Shown here one piece after another: positions 12,915-25,985 of a DNA stretch of 64,000 nt. The stretch is from Zingiber officinale (Eukaryota; Streptophyta; Magnoliopsida; Zingiberales; Zingiberaceae): NCBI RefSeq assembly GCF_018446385.1, contig NC_056000.1, positions 77,386,688 to 77,450,687 of the forward strand, in the 5' to 3' direction. The position numbers and the translations under genes were made by a program. Numbering within the stretch: position 1 is the stretch's first letter; each line of letters starts with the position of its first letter. The notes beneath the pieces were generated by a model, which saw only the letters and a program-made list of their open reading frames with translations, made no database searches and had not been told where the DNA came from.

Positions 12915-13583
12915 CAGAGGATTCACCAAACCTATCTGAAAACCAATCTAAAAAATAAAGCTACCGTCAAATTCAAGCATATGAAGGTGAAGCTTAGAAT
13001 GTAAAGACGAAACTCACCGAGCTGAACTTGAGGAACAGCAGCAATTGTTGCATCTGCAACGACAGTAACCTGATGGTAATCCAGCGCAACAGCATCAAAC
13101 ACAGATTGGAGTTTGAATCCCTACAATATCGGCAATGAAAAAGTAGAAGAGTGACCATGTTGCCTCATCGGAACATGAATTGAGAAGGACAGCAAGATTC
13201 TAACAAGCATATTTGCTTTACACCAAACAACACCCAAATTTTAGGCAAAGGAATCAAAAGCAAGAACTTGAGCATCCAAAATTCTTAATTCCTGAAGGAA
13301 AACTAATTTCTATCATTCAACGACTAGGCATAAATTATGCCTTACCAATCACAACCAAGTTCTTAATTCCGCAGCCCTGAAGAAGTTGATGAAGGTTTGT
13401 GGCAAAGAAGGCACTAAAGCGTGTCTTTACGACCTTGTAGGATCCTCATCTTTGATGACCAGTCCTTCGACTAGATCTGCACCGCTACGACCCTTCACTG
13501 CTGGCCCTTCACCATTGGTGTAGAAGTGTCGGCGAAAGGGCTCAACGTATATCTCTTCCCCAGGGATCATGTTCTCGAACAAC
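12809..13583 (-). pseudogene. 3' part of the isochorismatase pseudogene (exons 3-5)
   Basis: Exon 3 (13346-13583) holds VREHDPWGRD, VEPFRRHFYTNG and TRFSAFFATNLHQLL, which fall in three different frames because of a 4-bp insertion and a 1-bp loss. Exon 4 (13018-13120) opens GIQTP and then jumps to VFDAVALDY, losing the Cys codon. Exon 5 (12809-12876) encodes DNIRDMKNIG and then PTLQEWLQL before TGA. Splice signals remain readable: GTAAGG after exon 3, GTGAGT after exon 4, and TTGTAG and AAACAG acceptors. The splicing layout survives better than the reading frame. Confidence 0.85.
12885..12916. repeat. (AAAAC)n microsatellite
   Basis: About six AAAAC/CAAAA units lie in the last intron of the isochorismatase pseudogene. 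Confidence 0.85.
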
Positions 13584-13953
13584 CTGCACGTTTTTGATTT
13601 TTAGCTTTCATGCTGTTGAAAGTATTTTAAGCAAAGTTATACTAGTAGAACTAAGAATCAAGCTTAACAACCTCATCATCAAGCCGTTTCTATACCGAAT
13701 ATTTGGGATCGAAAACTGTGAACCCAATTGCTACTAGGTATACTTACTGTCAAAGATCGACAACAATTCCTAATTCGGCATGAATCTCCAAAATACCAAC
13801 GTAATTTCTCAAGAATTTACAATGTGGGATCACATGATTAATTTAATCCCAAATTTAGTGATTGATCGGACAAATTAGTTTGGAAACGCCGATGGAACTA
13901 AATAAATAGGAACACATTGCAAAGGAAGTATGGAAGGACAGCTGCTTGCAGCT
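13584..13953. other. Surviving intron 2 sequence of the isochorismatase pseudogene
   Basis: This AT-rich stretch between the exon 3 acceptor (GTGCAG) and the first base of the outer Copia LTR has no open frame or repeat signature. It is what remains of the original intron on this side; only 8 bp remain on the other side (62743-62750). Confidence 0.6.
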
Positions 13954-14482
13954 TGTAGGATTAAGCCCACATAAGTGGACTAGATCCAATTAAGCTCACA
14001 TGGGTGAACTTGATTTCCATAAAGTTGGGTTTACATTTGATTAATACATACATAACTAATTATTATTAAAGTAACTAAACTTAATTAAGTGATCTAATGC
14101 TTCGAGCATATAAAGAGGATTTAGATTAAATGGATGTGCATTCAATGTGTAGATCCAAAATCCGATTCATTAATATCGATGGACTATTAATGATGGATGG
14201 ACTTTAAGATGGATAGTCCCTAAAGGATGGACTTGATATATAAAGGAAGATGCTCATGAATTAATACATGTTGAGAACCTCTTCAACCTATTCCGCACTA
14301 ACAGGAACTCCGGCGACAAGTAAGAAGCAATAGCCTTTGTGCTGGATTCAGGTTAACCATTTTAAGCTATTGTTTCGATTTCCTATTGAGCTTTAGATAT
14401 TGATAGAAACTAGATTTTGTTGTAGATGCATCATTTAGATCATATTTGATGTATTATAAATCTTACAATTGGTGTCAAAGCA
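13954..14482 (+). repeat. 5' LTR and primer-binding site of the outer Copia
   Basis: A 514-bp LTR with TG/CA ends is followed after two bases by the tRNA-Met-type PBS. It aligns along its length with 50162-50706. The 3' copy has an extra TTCTTCATTAGGAGAG-containing segment. Confidence 0.85.
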
Positions 14483-14605
14483 CAGGATTGGCTTATTGTC
14501 AATTTTTAAGGCGTAAGGAATATTTTTCAATGTTTTGGCACAAATACATCAACTTTACATTTGATTCCATATAGATGAACGAAATTGATGTATATTAGTT
14601 GAATG

Positions 14606-15529
14606 TCTTGGACCAGGTTGGGCCGGCAAGAGGGGATGAATTTCTTGCACAAAAAAAATAAACTCATTCTCAATCTTTAGACTTGATTAGTAGCACAATT
14701 AAAATAACAATAATAAAATTGAACTAAACAACTTAAAGAAAGAAGTAAGAGGACCAAAGGTTTACTTTGTTATAACCTAAATGGTTGTTAATCCAAGGTA
14801 ATGAACAGTACTAAAAAGATCTCCTTCGTTGTAGGCGGAGAAGTCTCTTACAGACGTTGACAACTTAAAAAATCGACTAGGAAATAGTACAAGAGTTCTA
14901 GTTCAAGTTGTTTTTTATTTCCTAGGTCCAGAGTTCTTTTTACAATCTTTGGAAAATCTTATCCGCAGCTTGAAGATGCCTCCAAAGAGGTCCAATGCGC
15001 CTTCCATTAGATAGAATTTTATCTGCCAATGATAAAACATTATCCTCGGCCAACGGCTAACGAAGGCGCCTTCAAGGGCTGGAAGGCGCCTTCGTACTAC
15101 TCATCAAAGGCACCTTCTACAGAGAGGCACGGAGACGCCTTCAACCCTGTTGAAGATAGCTCTAGCAGCTCAGCAACTCCCACTTGCTTCTCCCGCTGCT
15201 CTGATCGCCTGAGTGATTTCGTCCATCCGGAATTGGGCTCACCAGGACCCATCTTCCGGCCTTCTCTTCGAGAAGACTTCCTCTCGGCTTCTCGTCCCTC
15301 GAATACCGTGCACATTCTTCTCGTCTACCTGTGTACTCTTCCGCGGCACCTCATACTTCGAATGCACCATGCCCATCAGCTCCTTTTTCGTGTCATCTTT
15401 CTTGCTAGCTGCGTCTTCCACTCGACTTTTTGTGTTCCTAAGCTCCTGCACACTTAGACACAAGGATCAAACACAACAAGACCTAACTGAACTTGGTTGA
15501 CCACATCAAAACTGCTCAGGGTACTTACA
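14606..15529 (-). repeat. Left LTR of element B
   Basis: It contains a cluster of GAAGGCGCCTTC-type palindromes at about 15060-15150, in U3 when read on the minus strand. The paired right LTR keeps a TATA-like CTATAAAAAG (reverse strand, near 24122) just downstream of its own palindromes. The 142-codon open frame here is a chance frame within LTR sequence. Confidence 0.75.
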
Positions 15530-16226
15530 ATCTCCTCCTTTTTGATGTGTATCAACCCAAGTTCAAGTTAGGGTAAAAGTTACAGTAAAATAAAAGTGAT
15601 AAACAATTTCTTGCAAAAAAAAAAACAAATTGCTTGCAAGCAAATAAGTAAAAAATTCTAAATCCTAACTTTCCCTAAACTTGTACTTATTTCTCCCTCT
15701 TTGATCACATCAAAAAAAGTTGGGAAAAACAAAATATACTTTTTAGAAATTTTAAAATATTCTTCTAGGGATACTCTACGCAAATAACTAGAAAGAATTT
15801 TCAGCAGAAGTCTAAGGGATAGAAAAAAATCAAAAAGTTTTTAGAATTTTTAAAAAAATTTGAGAATTTTTATACCAATTGAATGGTCATAAAAAAGTTA
15901 AACAATATTGAAATTATTTTAAGTGAAAAATAAAGACGGAAAAAACTTCTATTTTAGTTAGTTAATTAAATATTTATTTCAATAATTGACTTCTAGGTTA
16001 TGGTGAAGCACTAGACCTTCTTGCATATTGGAACGACAATCACTTCTGGACAAAGTATTTTAAAGAAATTAAATATTCAATTTTCTTCCTGGATATTTTA
16101 GGTCTCTCTTTCAAATATAATACTTTAATCTAAGCATGTTTTTGAAACTCAATATAATTTCCTACATACTGGATTAATTAAAAATTTCTTAGATATTTAT
16201 TTCTGTGATATTTTTCTAATTTGGCC
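15530..16226. other. Non-coding 3' interior of element B
   Basis: This AT-rich region between the B left LTR and gag contains short TTTTTAGAATTTT-like degenerate repeats. Its part near 15990-16085 (GAAGCACTAGACCTTCTT and neighbours) also occurs in element C (36370-36480) and inside LTR A2 (19800-19920). No gene is visible. Confidence 0.6.
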
Positions 16227-17188
16227 CTAGTGATTTCTAATGTACCAGTTAATTTTATCATAATTTCCAAATCTTGGTTTTTTATTAGAACATGCATGGT
16301 TATCTTTCAATCTCTCTATTTGTGTTTTTAATTTTTCATTTTCTAATTTCAAATTATCATACATATCTAAGGGGTGTGAATTTGTTAAGTTTAATTTTAA
16401 CCTAGCATTATCTTTTTCTAATTTTATTAAGTTCTTTGAAAGCATTTTAATAAAATTGAAAAACTGCTTGGGAGATAGTGTGCGTACCTCACTTTGTGTT
16501 GAGATGCTCCCCATTCATCGCAGCTTTCTTTTGAGGAAACTCCCCCTTCATCGATGCTCATTGCTGAGTTGCTTTCCTCTTTTCTTTGATGGTCTGCTAA
16601 TAGGGCTAGTCTGGTGTATTCTTCAACTTCGGATTTTGATGATGACGTTTCGTCCCACATCACCTTCAGGGTCTCGAGCTTCGATTTTGTTGGTCTTTTG
16701 CCTTTGTTCTTCAGTTTAGGGCAGTCGTCCTTGATGTGCCCTTCTTCATTGTAGTTGTAACACCATACCTTCCTTTTGCTCTGAGTTTGTTTCTTTACCA
16801 GCGACTTATTAAATTTATTAGATTTAATAAATTTATTGAATTTTCTTACCATTAAGGCTGCTTCGTCTTCATCGATTGATGCTTCGGAGTCAGGATCTTC
16901 CTTCTTGGCTTTCAAGGTAAGATTGTTGTTCGACTTTTTGCTTTCTTTAGGATATGCACATCGAGTTTCATGAAGTTCAAAAGTAGAAAACAAACTATCT
17001 AGTGTACTTACCTCGAAGTCTTTAGAGATGTAGTATGCATCTACTAAGGATGACCATTCTGGAGTTCTCGGGAAGGCGTTAAGTGCGTACCGGATTGATC
17101 TCGGTTCGTTACTGATTCTCCAAGATTGTTGAGCTAGGTGATGAGTTCTTTGATTCGTGCTTAGAGTTGCGCTACCTTTTCTCCATTG

Positions 17189-19227
17189 TGAAGGGCGCTG
17201 GAATTCCGTTCTGTTTAACTTTCCCGTACAAAAAAAATTGTACAAGTACAGAACTATTCCTAGCAACTCGCACGTTCGATTAGACATGTGTTTGATCAAT
17301 CAAGCAAGTTCTTGAATGATCAAAGCACACCTTGATCGAAGTACAAGATTGTTGGCCTCTTATGTTGGTATTCAAAATTGATATCCAAAATCGACACGAA
17401 GAAAAACAAAACCAATTGCACTGTGGAATTAAAGAACTAGTTGTACCTTTCTTCGTAGCTAAAGACCTCTTGATCTTCTCTTGTATTCCTCTCCTCTTCT
17501 TGGGCGTCGTGTGGGCAACGATCTACCAAGACAAAACACTCAAACCTTCTTTTGTTTCCAAGCCGCCTACCACCAAAAGATGCAAAGAAAAGGGGCGCCT
17601 CCTTCTTCTTCTTCGCCTCCAAACCGCCTACCACCTAGGGTGGTTCTTCTCTTCTTCTTCTTCTCCTCCAAGATCCGGCCACCAAAGGAGATATGTGCCA
17701 ACCCTAGAGGGAGGAAAGGGAGGAAGAGATGAGAAGGTGGAGCTCCGGCCTTAGGAGGAAGAGAGGAGGTGGGCGTCGACCCTAGGGGAAAAGAAAAGAT
17801 AGAAAAGAAGAGATGTGGTGCCGGCCACAAGCAAGGGAAAATAACTCAAGAGAGATTAGGTTTTGGTGGCATGGCCTCTTCCCTTTTTCTAACCTTTGGC
17901 ACCAGATAAAAGAGGAGAAATATTAACAGAATTTTTGTTTAGAAAAAATCTCTAGGAAAGAATTAACATAATTTGTTTTATAAAAATTTCTTAGGAAAGA
18001 ATTAATATAATTTTTTTTAGAAAATTTCTAAGAAAGAATCAACATAATTCTTTTTAGAAAAATCTCTAATTCTGTTGAGAAAAAATCTCCTCTCTTTTTT
18101 TTTCTTTCTTTTCTTTTCTCTTCCTTTTCTTTCCTTTTTCTTTTCTTTTCTCTTCCTTTTCTTTCCTTTTTCTTTTCTTTTCTCTTCCTTTTCTTTCCTT
18201 TTTCTTTTCTTTTCTTTTGGTTTGGTCGGCCACTTGCTTGGGCACCAAGAAAGGCTTGGGCTGGCCCCTTTCTTGGGCAGGAAACAAAATCAAATGAGTG
18301 AATGTGAGGCTATGTAGAGACTACAACAGGGACCGAGTGGAGGAATTGGTTTTGGCCTACTGATGGAATTGAGCTTCCTGTGTTCGACCCGAACACCCAA
18401 CTCAAGTTCATCAATAATAATTCATACCACTAAAGAGTTATTATTGAACTATAGCATCAATCCCATATTACAATATGAGTTCATTCTTATCATGAGTGTG
18501 TTAATCTCCCTGTATTTAAGATATTGTATGTCCGTTAATTAAATGAGTTACTGACAACTCAATTAATTAACATCTAGCTCCAAGAGTAGTGTCACTCAAC
18601 CTTATTATCATGTCGGACTAAGTCCACCTGCAGGGTTTACATGATAATCCTTATGAGCTCCTCAAGGGGGCATCATCAACTTAAATAAATAGGACACAGT
18701 TTCCTTTTATAATCAACAACACACCATATAAATGGTATTATCTCTCAACTCATCGGGCCTATTAATTTAACGAATAATTCTCACCCATTGATAAGTCAAA
18801 GAAATAAATACTAAGTATACGTATTTGTTATTATATCGGGATTAAGAGAACGCACATCCATAATAATAGAGGTTCTGTTCTTTTATGCAGTCAGTATAAA
18901 TCGAACAACATCAAATGGTCCTGCTCAATACACACATAGTGTACTAGTGCAATTTTATAGTCAAGACAGACTAATCCCAAATTACACTGCAACCGTTCTA
19001 ATGGTTTGTCCCTATCAATCTCGGTCGTGAGCTACTATTTATAATTTATATGGAACTGATAACATGATCTTCTATGTGGCACCACACACCATGTTATCTA
19101 TAATATAAATTAAATGGACAATTGCATTAACATATAAATATAAAATGCAACATTTGACCAAAGTTATTCTCATTTCAAAATATAAATGTTCATACAAAAA
19201 GCTAAGCTTTTAGTTTACATTCTAACA
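17189..19227 (-). mobile_element. Solo LTR A1 (Tnt1-like Copia family A)
   Basis: A 2039-bp LTR (+ strand TGAAGGGCGCTGG...CATTCTAACA) is flanked by CATTG at 17184-17188 and 19228-19232. It interrupts the B gag. No internal sequence is left, so it arose by LTR-LTR recombination. Open frames within it are Lys/Glu- or Phe/Ser-rich chance frames. Confidence 0.85.
18089..18214. repeat. (TTTTC)n-rich microsatellite in LTR A1
   Basis: CTTTTC/CTTCC units repeat in a higher-order pattern of about 32 bp. The segment is absent from the A3 LTRs, so it expanded in this copy. Confidence 0.85.
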
Positions 19228-21699
19228 CATTGTTCATCCACAGGTTTGTTAGCTGGGTTTAAAGGATGTCTCGCCTTGCTAACTTTACTTCTGAAGTACC
19301 TTCGTGGACTTCTAGGAATTTCTCCTCGAGCTCTTTGGAGAAGTCGTAGCTGCCAATTCGATTGACCTCTTGGGGTGGAAGGATGCTTAGTAGATGGAAC
19401 TCTTCTTTACCATTCGCCATGAAGTCAGTTTGTTCTTTCTTCGTCCATAAACACTCTTCCTTTCCAGCTCCATATTGGTCTTTAGGGGCTACAAAATCAT
19501 ATTTATAATTAACAGAATTTTAAAGTCCATTTTAAAAAATACCTGTTGGTTGCTACTCGGAATACCATCTTAGTTCCCCTGTACAAAAATTTGTACAAGC
19601 ATAGAACTATCCTAGCTACCATGTGTTCTACTAAAGTTAATTTGGATTGCAAAGGATGCTTAACATTATTAATCCAAATTTCCCTTTAGAAGTTAAACTT
19701 GAATTGGGAACGAAACTTAACATTCTTACTTCAAGTTCAACCGATGTGATTTTCCTAAGTTAAACCATAATACAGAAGTTGATCAAATATCTATTTTAAG
19801 GATCGGCTTCCAGGTCAAACGTGGCAAGGCACTAGGCCTTCTTGGATATGGGATCATCCACCACTGCCTAGACAAAGCCTTTCGAAGAAATCAGATATTT
19901 AAACTTCTCACAGTAAACTAGGTTTAACTACAGAGACCTCAATAGAAACACATTATAGAAACATGAAATCGAAAAATAAAATCGATAACAAAAATGATAA
20001 TTAAAACCGATAACCTCTTGTGTTTGGTTTTTCAAGATCTATATAAAAGATGAACTAGTTATGATGCAGAAACTAATAACTAGTTATACTTTTTATAGCT
20101 TATAGACTTCTTGATCTTCTATTGTATTTCTCTCCTTCTCTTGGACGTCGTGTGAGGGACGATCTACCAAGATGAAATCCACCCAAGCCTTCTCTTCTTG
20201 CTTCCAAGTTTCGGCCACCAACAACCTTCAAGGATGATGAGTTCCGACCACCAACCAATCTCCAAGGGATGCTAGGAAACAATGTCTCCTTTCTCTACTC
20301 CTCCTTCAAGCATATGTCGGCCACCAATATATCCACAAAGGTTGATGCCGCCGGCCACCAAATAAGAGAAAAGGGGAAGAAGAAGGGTCGGCCACAAGGA
20401 ATAAGAGAGGAAGAATAAAAGATGTGTTCTTGGGTGAGGCACCCCCTCATTCTCTTTTATATTCCTTAGTCTTGGCAAATAAGGAAAGTTTTAAACATAA
20501 TTAAAACTTCCTTATATTCCTTGCCAATGACTAAAAAGGAAAGTTTTAAAACAAAAAATTAAAACTTCCTTTTCTTCTTATCATGGTCAACCACCCCTTT
20601 AAATCCAAACAAGGAAAGTTTTAAACATGAAATTAAAACTTCGTTATTTGTTTCCGATAAGAAATTTTAATTAAAAAATTTCTTTCTTTAAATCCCTTGT
20701 TGGTTGTAAAAGGAAAATTATATAAATTAAAATCTTCCTTTTAAAACATGTGGATGGTTGCTAAAAAGGAAAGTTTTATCAAAAATTAAAATCTTCCTTT
20801 TAACTAATATTTCTCTTAGTCCTTTGTAGAAAGCTATAAAAGGAAAGATTTAAAATTTTTAAAAACTCTCTTTGAAAACCATGGCTTCCATATAAGGAAA
20901 GATTTAAAATTTAAAACTCCTTTTAATATTTATGTGGCCGACCACCCTTGCTTGGGCTCCAAGCTAGGGTCGGCCACAACTTGGCTCACATCTTGGTTTG
21001 GTTTGGTCGGCCCTAGCTTGGGCTCCAAGCTAGTCTTGGTTGGCCACCAAGAAGTGGGTAAGCAGTTGAGTTTTTGGTGGATATAAGACTTTATAAATAA
21101 GAGGCTACAATAGAGACCGAGAGGAGGAATTGATTTTGGTCTCCCGATGAGCTTAAACTTCCTGTGTTCGCCCCGAATACCCAACTCAAGTTCATCAATA
21201 ATATCTCATTCCACTAAAGAGTTATTATTGTACTACCGCACCAATCCCATATTACTATATGGGCTCCTTCTTATCATGAGTACGTTAGTCTCCCTGTGTT
21301 TAAGATATTGAATGTCCACTAATTAAATGAGTTACTGACAACTCACTTAACTAATATCTAGCTCCAAGAGTAGTACCACTCAATCTTATTGTCATGTCAG
21401 ACTAAATCCACCTACAGGGTTTACATGACAATCCATATGAGCTCCTCAAGGGGACATCATCAACCTAGATTAATAGGACACAATTGTTGGGGCAATTTTC
21501 CTAGGTCAAGTTTGACCAGTTTGACTAAGCTTGAGTTGAGTCAAGTTTGAGTCGGGATTTGAGTTTTGATGTTTGACAATATAAGGAGATTGCTGGAGCA
21601 ATCGTCCGGTTATGGAGATGGTCAAAGGGTTGACCAGGTTGATGAGAATACAAGTCAAGTAGGTCAAGGTTGATAGGATACTTGATTGGGAAAGTCCTA

Positions 21700-22080
21700 A
21701 CTGGATATTAGGCATTTGGAAAGTCATGGTGAGGAACCAGACAACAAAAAAGTCCTAGTGAGAAGCTAGGCAGGAGAAAGTCCTGGTGAGGAGCCAGGCA
21801 ACGGGAAAGTCCTAGTGAGGAGTCAGGCAACGGGAAAGTCCTAGTGAGGAGCTAGGCAGGAGAAAGTCCTAGTGAGGAGCCAGCCAATTGGAAAGTCCTG
21901 GTGAGGAGCTAGGCAAGTGGAAAGTCTTGGTGAGGAGCCAGGCAAGAGAAAGTCCAAGTGTGATCTTGGCAAAGGACAAAGTCCTGGTGAGGAGCTAGGC
22001 AATTGGAAAGTCCAAGTGTGATCTTGGCAAAGGATATAAGTCCAAGCATGTGGTCTTGGCAGGGTAAGTCCTGTTATAAC
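21700..22080 (+). repeat. Tandem array of AAGTCCTGGTGAG units in LTR F
   Basis: About a dozen imperfect units of roughly 25-35 bp read GAAAGTCC(T/A)(G/A)GTGAGGAGC(C/T)AGGCAA. The 3' units become AAGTCCAAGTGTGATCTTGG. LTR G has a matching array. Confidence 0.85.
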
Positions 22081-22279
22081 TTGGCAAGGAAGACCCGACA
22101 ACCAGGATGAGGCCGAAGGAAGCTCCTGAAGGCAAAGCGTGAAGGATGGAGAGATATCCGAGGGACGCGAGGCTGATGGAGGAGGTTGGTCGGGTGTGGC
22201 CAAATGCTAGGCATGGAGACCCAACAGGTCACGGTTGACTGGGAGTTGGGTTGGAGACTTTGGACTTGAGATTGAGTCA

Positions 22280-22660
22280 AGTCCAGGATGGTAAATCGAT
22301 TGGGCAATCGATTGAACTAGGGTCCAATCGATCAGTCGATCGATTGGAGTATGCTGCGAAGGAAGAAATGGCCCAATCGATTGGGAGCATGAGTCGCGAG
22401 CACAGAGGCCTTCCCAATCAATCGGGCAATCGATTGGGAATCTCCAATCGATCGGTCGATCGATTGGAGCTGGGAGTTCTCGCGTGATCGCGAGAACACA
22501 GAAAGCATCTGAATCAATCGGTGGATCGATTCAGACTGTCCAATCGATTGGTCGATCGATTGGGATTCGACCGTTACGCAGGATGCAGGTGATGGACGGT
22601 TGCGATGGAGCGGTGCTGGCGTGGCAATCGATTGGGGTTGATTTCAATCGATTGGAGGCA
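22280..22660. repeat. ATCGATTG palindrome array upstream of the LTR F TATA box
   Basis: More than fifteen copies of CAATCGATTG, GATCGATTGG and GTCGATCGATTGG occur in about 380 bp, ending just before TGTATATAGCC. Each copy carries ATCGAT. Confidence 0.85.
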
Positions 22661-25600
22661 CTGTATATAGCCTGGGTGGAGCGTTTTCTTCGTCAGATTT
22701 TTGCGATCTTCTCCTGCGAGCTTACAACGATCTTCACAGTGATTTCTTCAGTACTCACGCCAGTTCTTGAAGGCACTTGGGGAGCATCTCCAAGGTTCAA
22801 GAGGCAACAACAAGTAGCAAGAAGAAAGGTGTATTCACTTGTATTCTTAGAGTTTCTTCTTGTATTTGTATTTGTGTTGTGTGTGAGTTTGTACGAGGCT
22901 TCTCCGCCTCCGGCTGCAACCGAGAAGGAGTTGTTATTAGTGGAGATAGCATGTCGTGTGTGGATCCTTGGATTAGTCACCTCTTCTTGAGGTGGATACC
23001 AAGTAAATCCTAGGTGTTAGCATTGTGAGTGTTTGTCTTCGAGTATTCCGCTGCACAACAACAAGACAAAGCAAACCGACGCAAGCTCGACGAAACACTA
23101 TTCACCCCCTCTAGCGGGCACATCAGTCCCAACAACAGTTTCATTCTATAATCAATAACACACCATAGAAATAATATCATTTCCCAACTTATCGGACCTA
23201 TTGATTTAACGAGCTAAATCGTACCATTTGACAAATTAAAGAAATAAATATTAAGTATACGTGCTTGTTATTATATCATGATTAAGAGTGCGTACTTTCA
23301 TAATAATAGAGGTATTGTTCTTTTATATAGTCAGTATAAAAAGAAACTACCTCAAATGGTCATGCTCAATACACTCATAGTGTACTAGTGTAATTTATTA
23401 GTCAAGATAAAACTAATACCTAATTGCACTACAATCACTCCAATGGTTTGTCTCATTCCATCTTGGTTATGAGCAACTGCTTATAATTTATAAGGAACTG
23501 ATAATATGAACTTCTGTGTGTCTCCTCACACCATGTTATCTACAATATAAATGAAACGGACAACTACACTTAACATAAATGTAGACATTTGACCAATGTG
23601 ATTCTTATTTCTAAATAAATTTTTATATAAAAAGTTAGGCTTTTAGTATACATTCCAACAATACCTTCATTCGGCGTTTCCATTGCGCGAAGTCTCCCTC
23701 AAACTTTGGTGGATGAATGCTTATAACGGCCGCCATTTTGTTGTTTTAGTCGACGGTTAGTCCTTTTGAGGCATCCTTGAACTGATGACATTTGTTGGAC
23801 CAGGTTGGGCCGGCAAGAAGGGGTGAATTACTTACACACAAAAAAATCCCTTCTCTATCTTTGGACTTGATTAGTAGCACAATTAAAACAACAATAATAA
23901 AATTAAACTAAACAACTTAAAGAAAGAAGTAAGAGGACCAGAGGTTTACTTAGTTATAACCTAGATGGTTGTTAATCTAAGGCAATGAACAACACTAAAA
24001 AGATCTCCTTCGTTGTAAGTGGAGAAGTCTCTTACAGGCGTTGATAGCTCAAGAAATCGATTAGGAAATAGTACAAGAGTTGTAATTCAAGTTGTTTTTT
24101 ATTTTCTAGGTTCAGGACTCTTTTTATAGCCTCTGTAAAATCTTATCCATAGCTTGAAGGTGCCTCTAAAGAGGTCCAAGGCACCTTCCATCGGATAGAA
24201 TTTTATCTGTTGAGGATAAAACATTATCCTCGGCTAACGGCTAGAGAAGGCACCTTCAGTCCCTTGAAGGTGCCTTCATACTATTCATTGAAGGCGTCTT
24301 CCAACCATAGAAGGTGACTTCCACAGAGAGGTGCGGAGGTGCCTTCAACCCTATTGAAGGCACCTCTGAAGGCGCTGGAATTCCGTTCTGTTTAAATTTT
24401 TCTGTACAAAAATTGTACAAGTACAGAACTTTTCCTAGCAATCCGCATGTTCGATCAGACATGTATTTGATCAATCAAGCAAGTTCTTGATGGATCAAAG
24501 CACACCTTGATCGAAGTACAAGATCGCTGGCCTCTTGTGTTGGTATTCAAAATCGATACAAAGAAAACTAAACTAATTATGAAGTGAAATCAAAGAACTA
24601 GTTGTACCTTTCTTCGTAGCTAAAGACCTCTTGATCTTCTGCTATATTCCTCTCCTCTTCTTGGACGTCGTGTGGGCGACAATCTACCAAGACAACAACC
24701 ACCCTTCCCTTCATTTCTTCCAAACCACCGATCGCCAAGAGAGGCTCTAGGATGGGGCGTCTTCTTCTCTTCTTCCTTCTCCTCTTATTCTTCTTCTCCA
24801 ATCCGCTGCCCACCAAGGAAGAGGGGGGCACTGGCCCTTAGCAAGGATGAAGGGGGTGCCGACCCTTAGCAAGGAGGAGGGGGCGCCGGCCCTTGGCACG
24901 GAGGAGGGGGTGTTGACCCTAGGAGAAGAGAGGGTGGCGCCGACCCTAGGAGAAGATAGGGTGGCGCCGACCCTACGAGGAAGTGGAGAAAAACCAAAAA
25001 CAAAAACTAAGTTGGATGGGTGGATGCAAGGCTTTATATAGAGGCTATAACAGAGACCTAGAGGAGAAATTAGTTTAGGCCTCTTGATGGGCTTGGGCTT
25101 CCTATGTTCGGCCCGAACATCCAACTCAAGTCTATCAATAATAACACATACGACTAAAGGGTTATTATTGAACTACCGCACCAATCCCATATTATAATAT
25201 GAGCTCCTTCTTATCATGAGTGCGTTAATCTCCCTGTGTTTAAGATATTGTATGTCCGTTAATTAATTGAGTTACTGACAACCCAATTAATTAACATCCG
25301 ATTCTAAGAGTAGTACCACTCAACTTTATTATCATGTTGAACTAAGTCCATCTGCAAGGTTTACATGATAATCCTTATGAGTTCCTTAAGGGGACATTAT
25401 CAGCCTAAATAATTAGGACACAGATTCCTTCTATAATCAACAACACACCATATAAACAGTACTATTTCTAAACTTATCAAGCCTATTGATATAACGAATA
25501 AATCTCACCCATTGATAAGTTAAAGAAATAAATACTAAGTATACATGCTTGTTATTATATAGGGATTAAGAGGGTGCACATCGATAATAACAGAGGTTCT

Positions 25601-25985
25601 GTTCTTTTATGTAGTCAGTATAAATCAAACAACCTCAAACGGTCATGCTCAATACACACATAGTGTACTAGTGTAATTTATTAGTCAAGATAGACTAATA
25701 CCAAATTATACTACAACTGTTCCAATGGTTTATCACAATCCATCTTAGTTGTGAGCTATTATTTATAATTTATAAGGAACCGATAACATGATCTTCTGTG
25801 TGGCACCACACACCATGTTATCTATAATATAAATTAAATAGACAACAATATTAACATATATATAAATATAAAATGTAAATATTTGACCAAAGTGATTCTC
25901 ATTTCAAAATATTTCAAAACAGATGTTCATACAAAAGCTAGGTTTATAGTATACATCCCAACAATCTCCCACTTATACTAAATTA

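Larger units (their letters stand above)
21485..23134 (+). mobile_element. Solo LTR F with two internal repeat arrays
   Basis: A 1650-bp LTR (TGTTGGGGCAATTTTCC...CAGTCCCAACA) is flanked by ACAAT and ACAGT. Undisturbed A LTRs read ACAGT at this site, so the left copy has one change. From 5' to 3' it holds a GAAAGTCCTGGTGAGGAGC tandem array (about 21700-22080), an ATCGATTG palindrome array (about 22280-22660), a TATA box (TGTATATAGCC, about 22661) and a transcribed-type tail. It is nested in LTR A2, giving a four-level nest. It is related to solo LTR G at 47932-49598. Confidence 0.85.
19544..23660 (-). mobile_element. Solo LTR A2 (family A variant), split by solo LTR F
   Basis: The LTR starts TGTTGGTTGCTACTCGG and ends CATTCCAACA, with ATACC on both flanks (19539-19543 and 23661-23665). 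Net length without F is about 2.46 kb. It shares the GTACAAAAATTTGTACAAG segment near its left end and the whole right-hand block with the other A LTRs. It also carries about 120 bp (19800-19920) resembling the internal region of B and C, which the other A LTRs lack. It interrupts the B gag. Confidence 0.8.
16227..23792 (-). pseudogene. Gag remnant of element B, interrupted twice
   Basis: Read on the minus strand, gag runs 23792-23666, 19538-19228 and 17188-16227, with solo LTRs A2 and A1 in the gaps. The largest piece contains RYALNAFPRTPEW and DAYYISKD, typical of the UBN2-type Copia gag. It then has a zinc knuckle CYNYNEEGHIKDDC (CX2CX4HX4C pattern with the second Cys replaced by Tyr) and a Glu/Lys coiled-coil tail. 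It is closely related to the gag at 36500-37885. It cannot be translated as it stands. Confidence 0.75.

Noticed and set aside
13949..13953. CAGCT as a firm TSD of the outer Copia
   Set aside because: The opposite flank is TGGCT; only three of five bases agree, so the pairing of the two LTRs rests on sequence and nesting logic instead.
15029..15500. Open frames of 70-140 codons in LTR B, and similar ones in LTR C (35422-35767, 38511-38835)
   Set aside because: They occur in both strands and frames of LTR sequence and recur only because the LTRs are repeated.
18066..18317. Lys/Glu-rich and Phe/Leu-rich frames
   Set aside because: Both are translations of a TTTTC microsatellite in LTR A1.
21700..22080. 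Regularly spaced repeats resembling a CRISPR array
   Set aside because: Units are imperfect and contiguous with no unique spacers, and they lie in an LTR of a plant genome.
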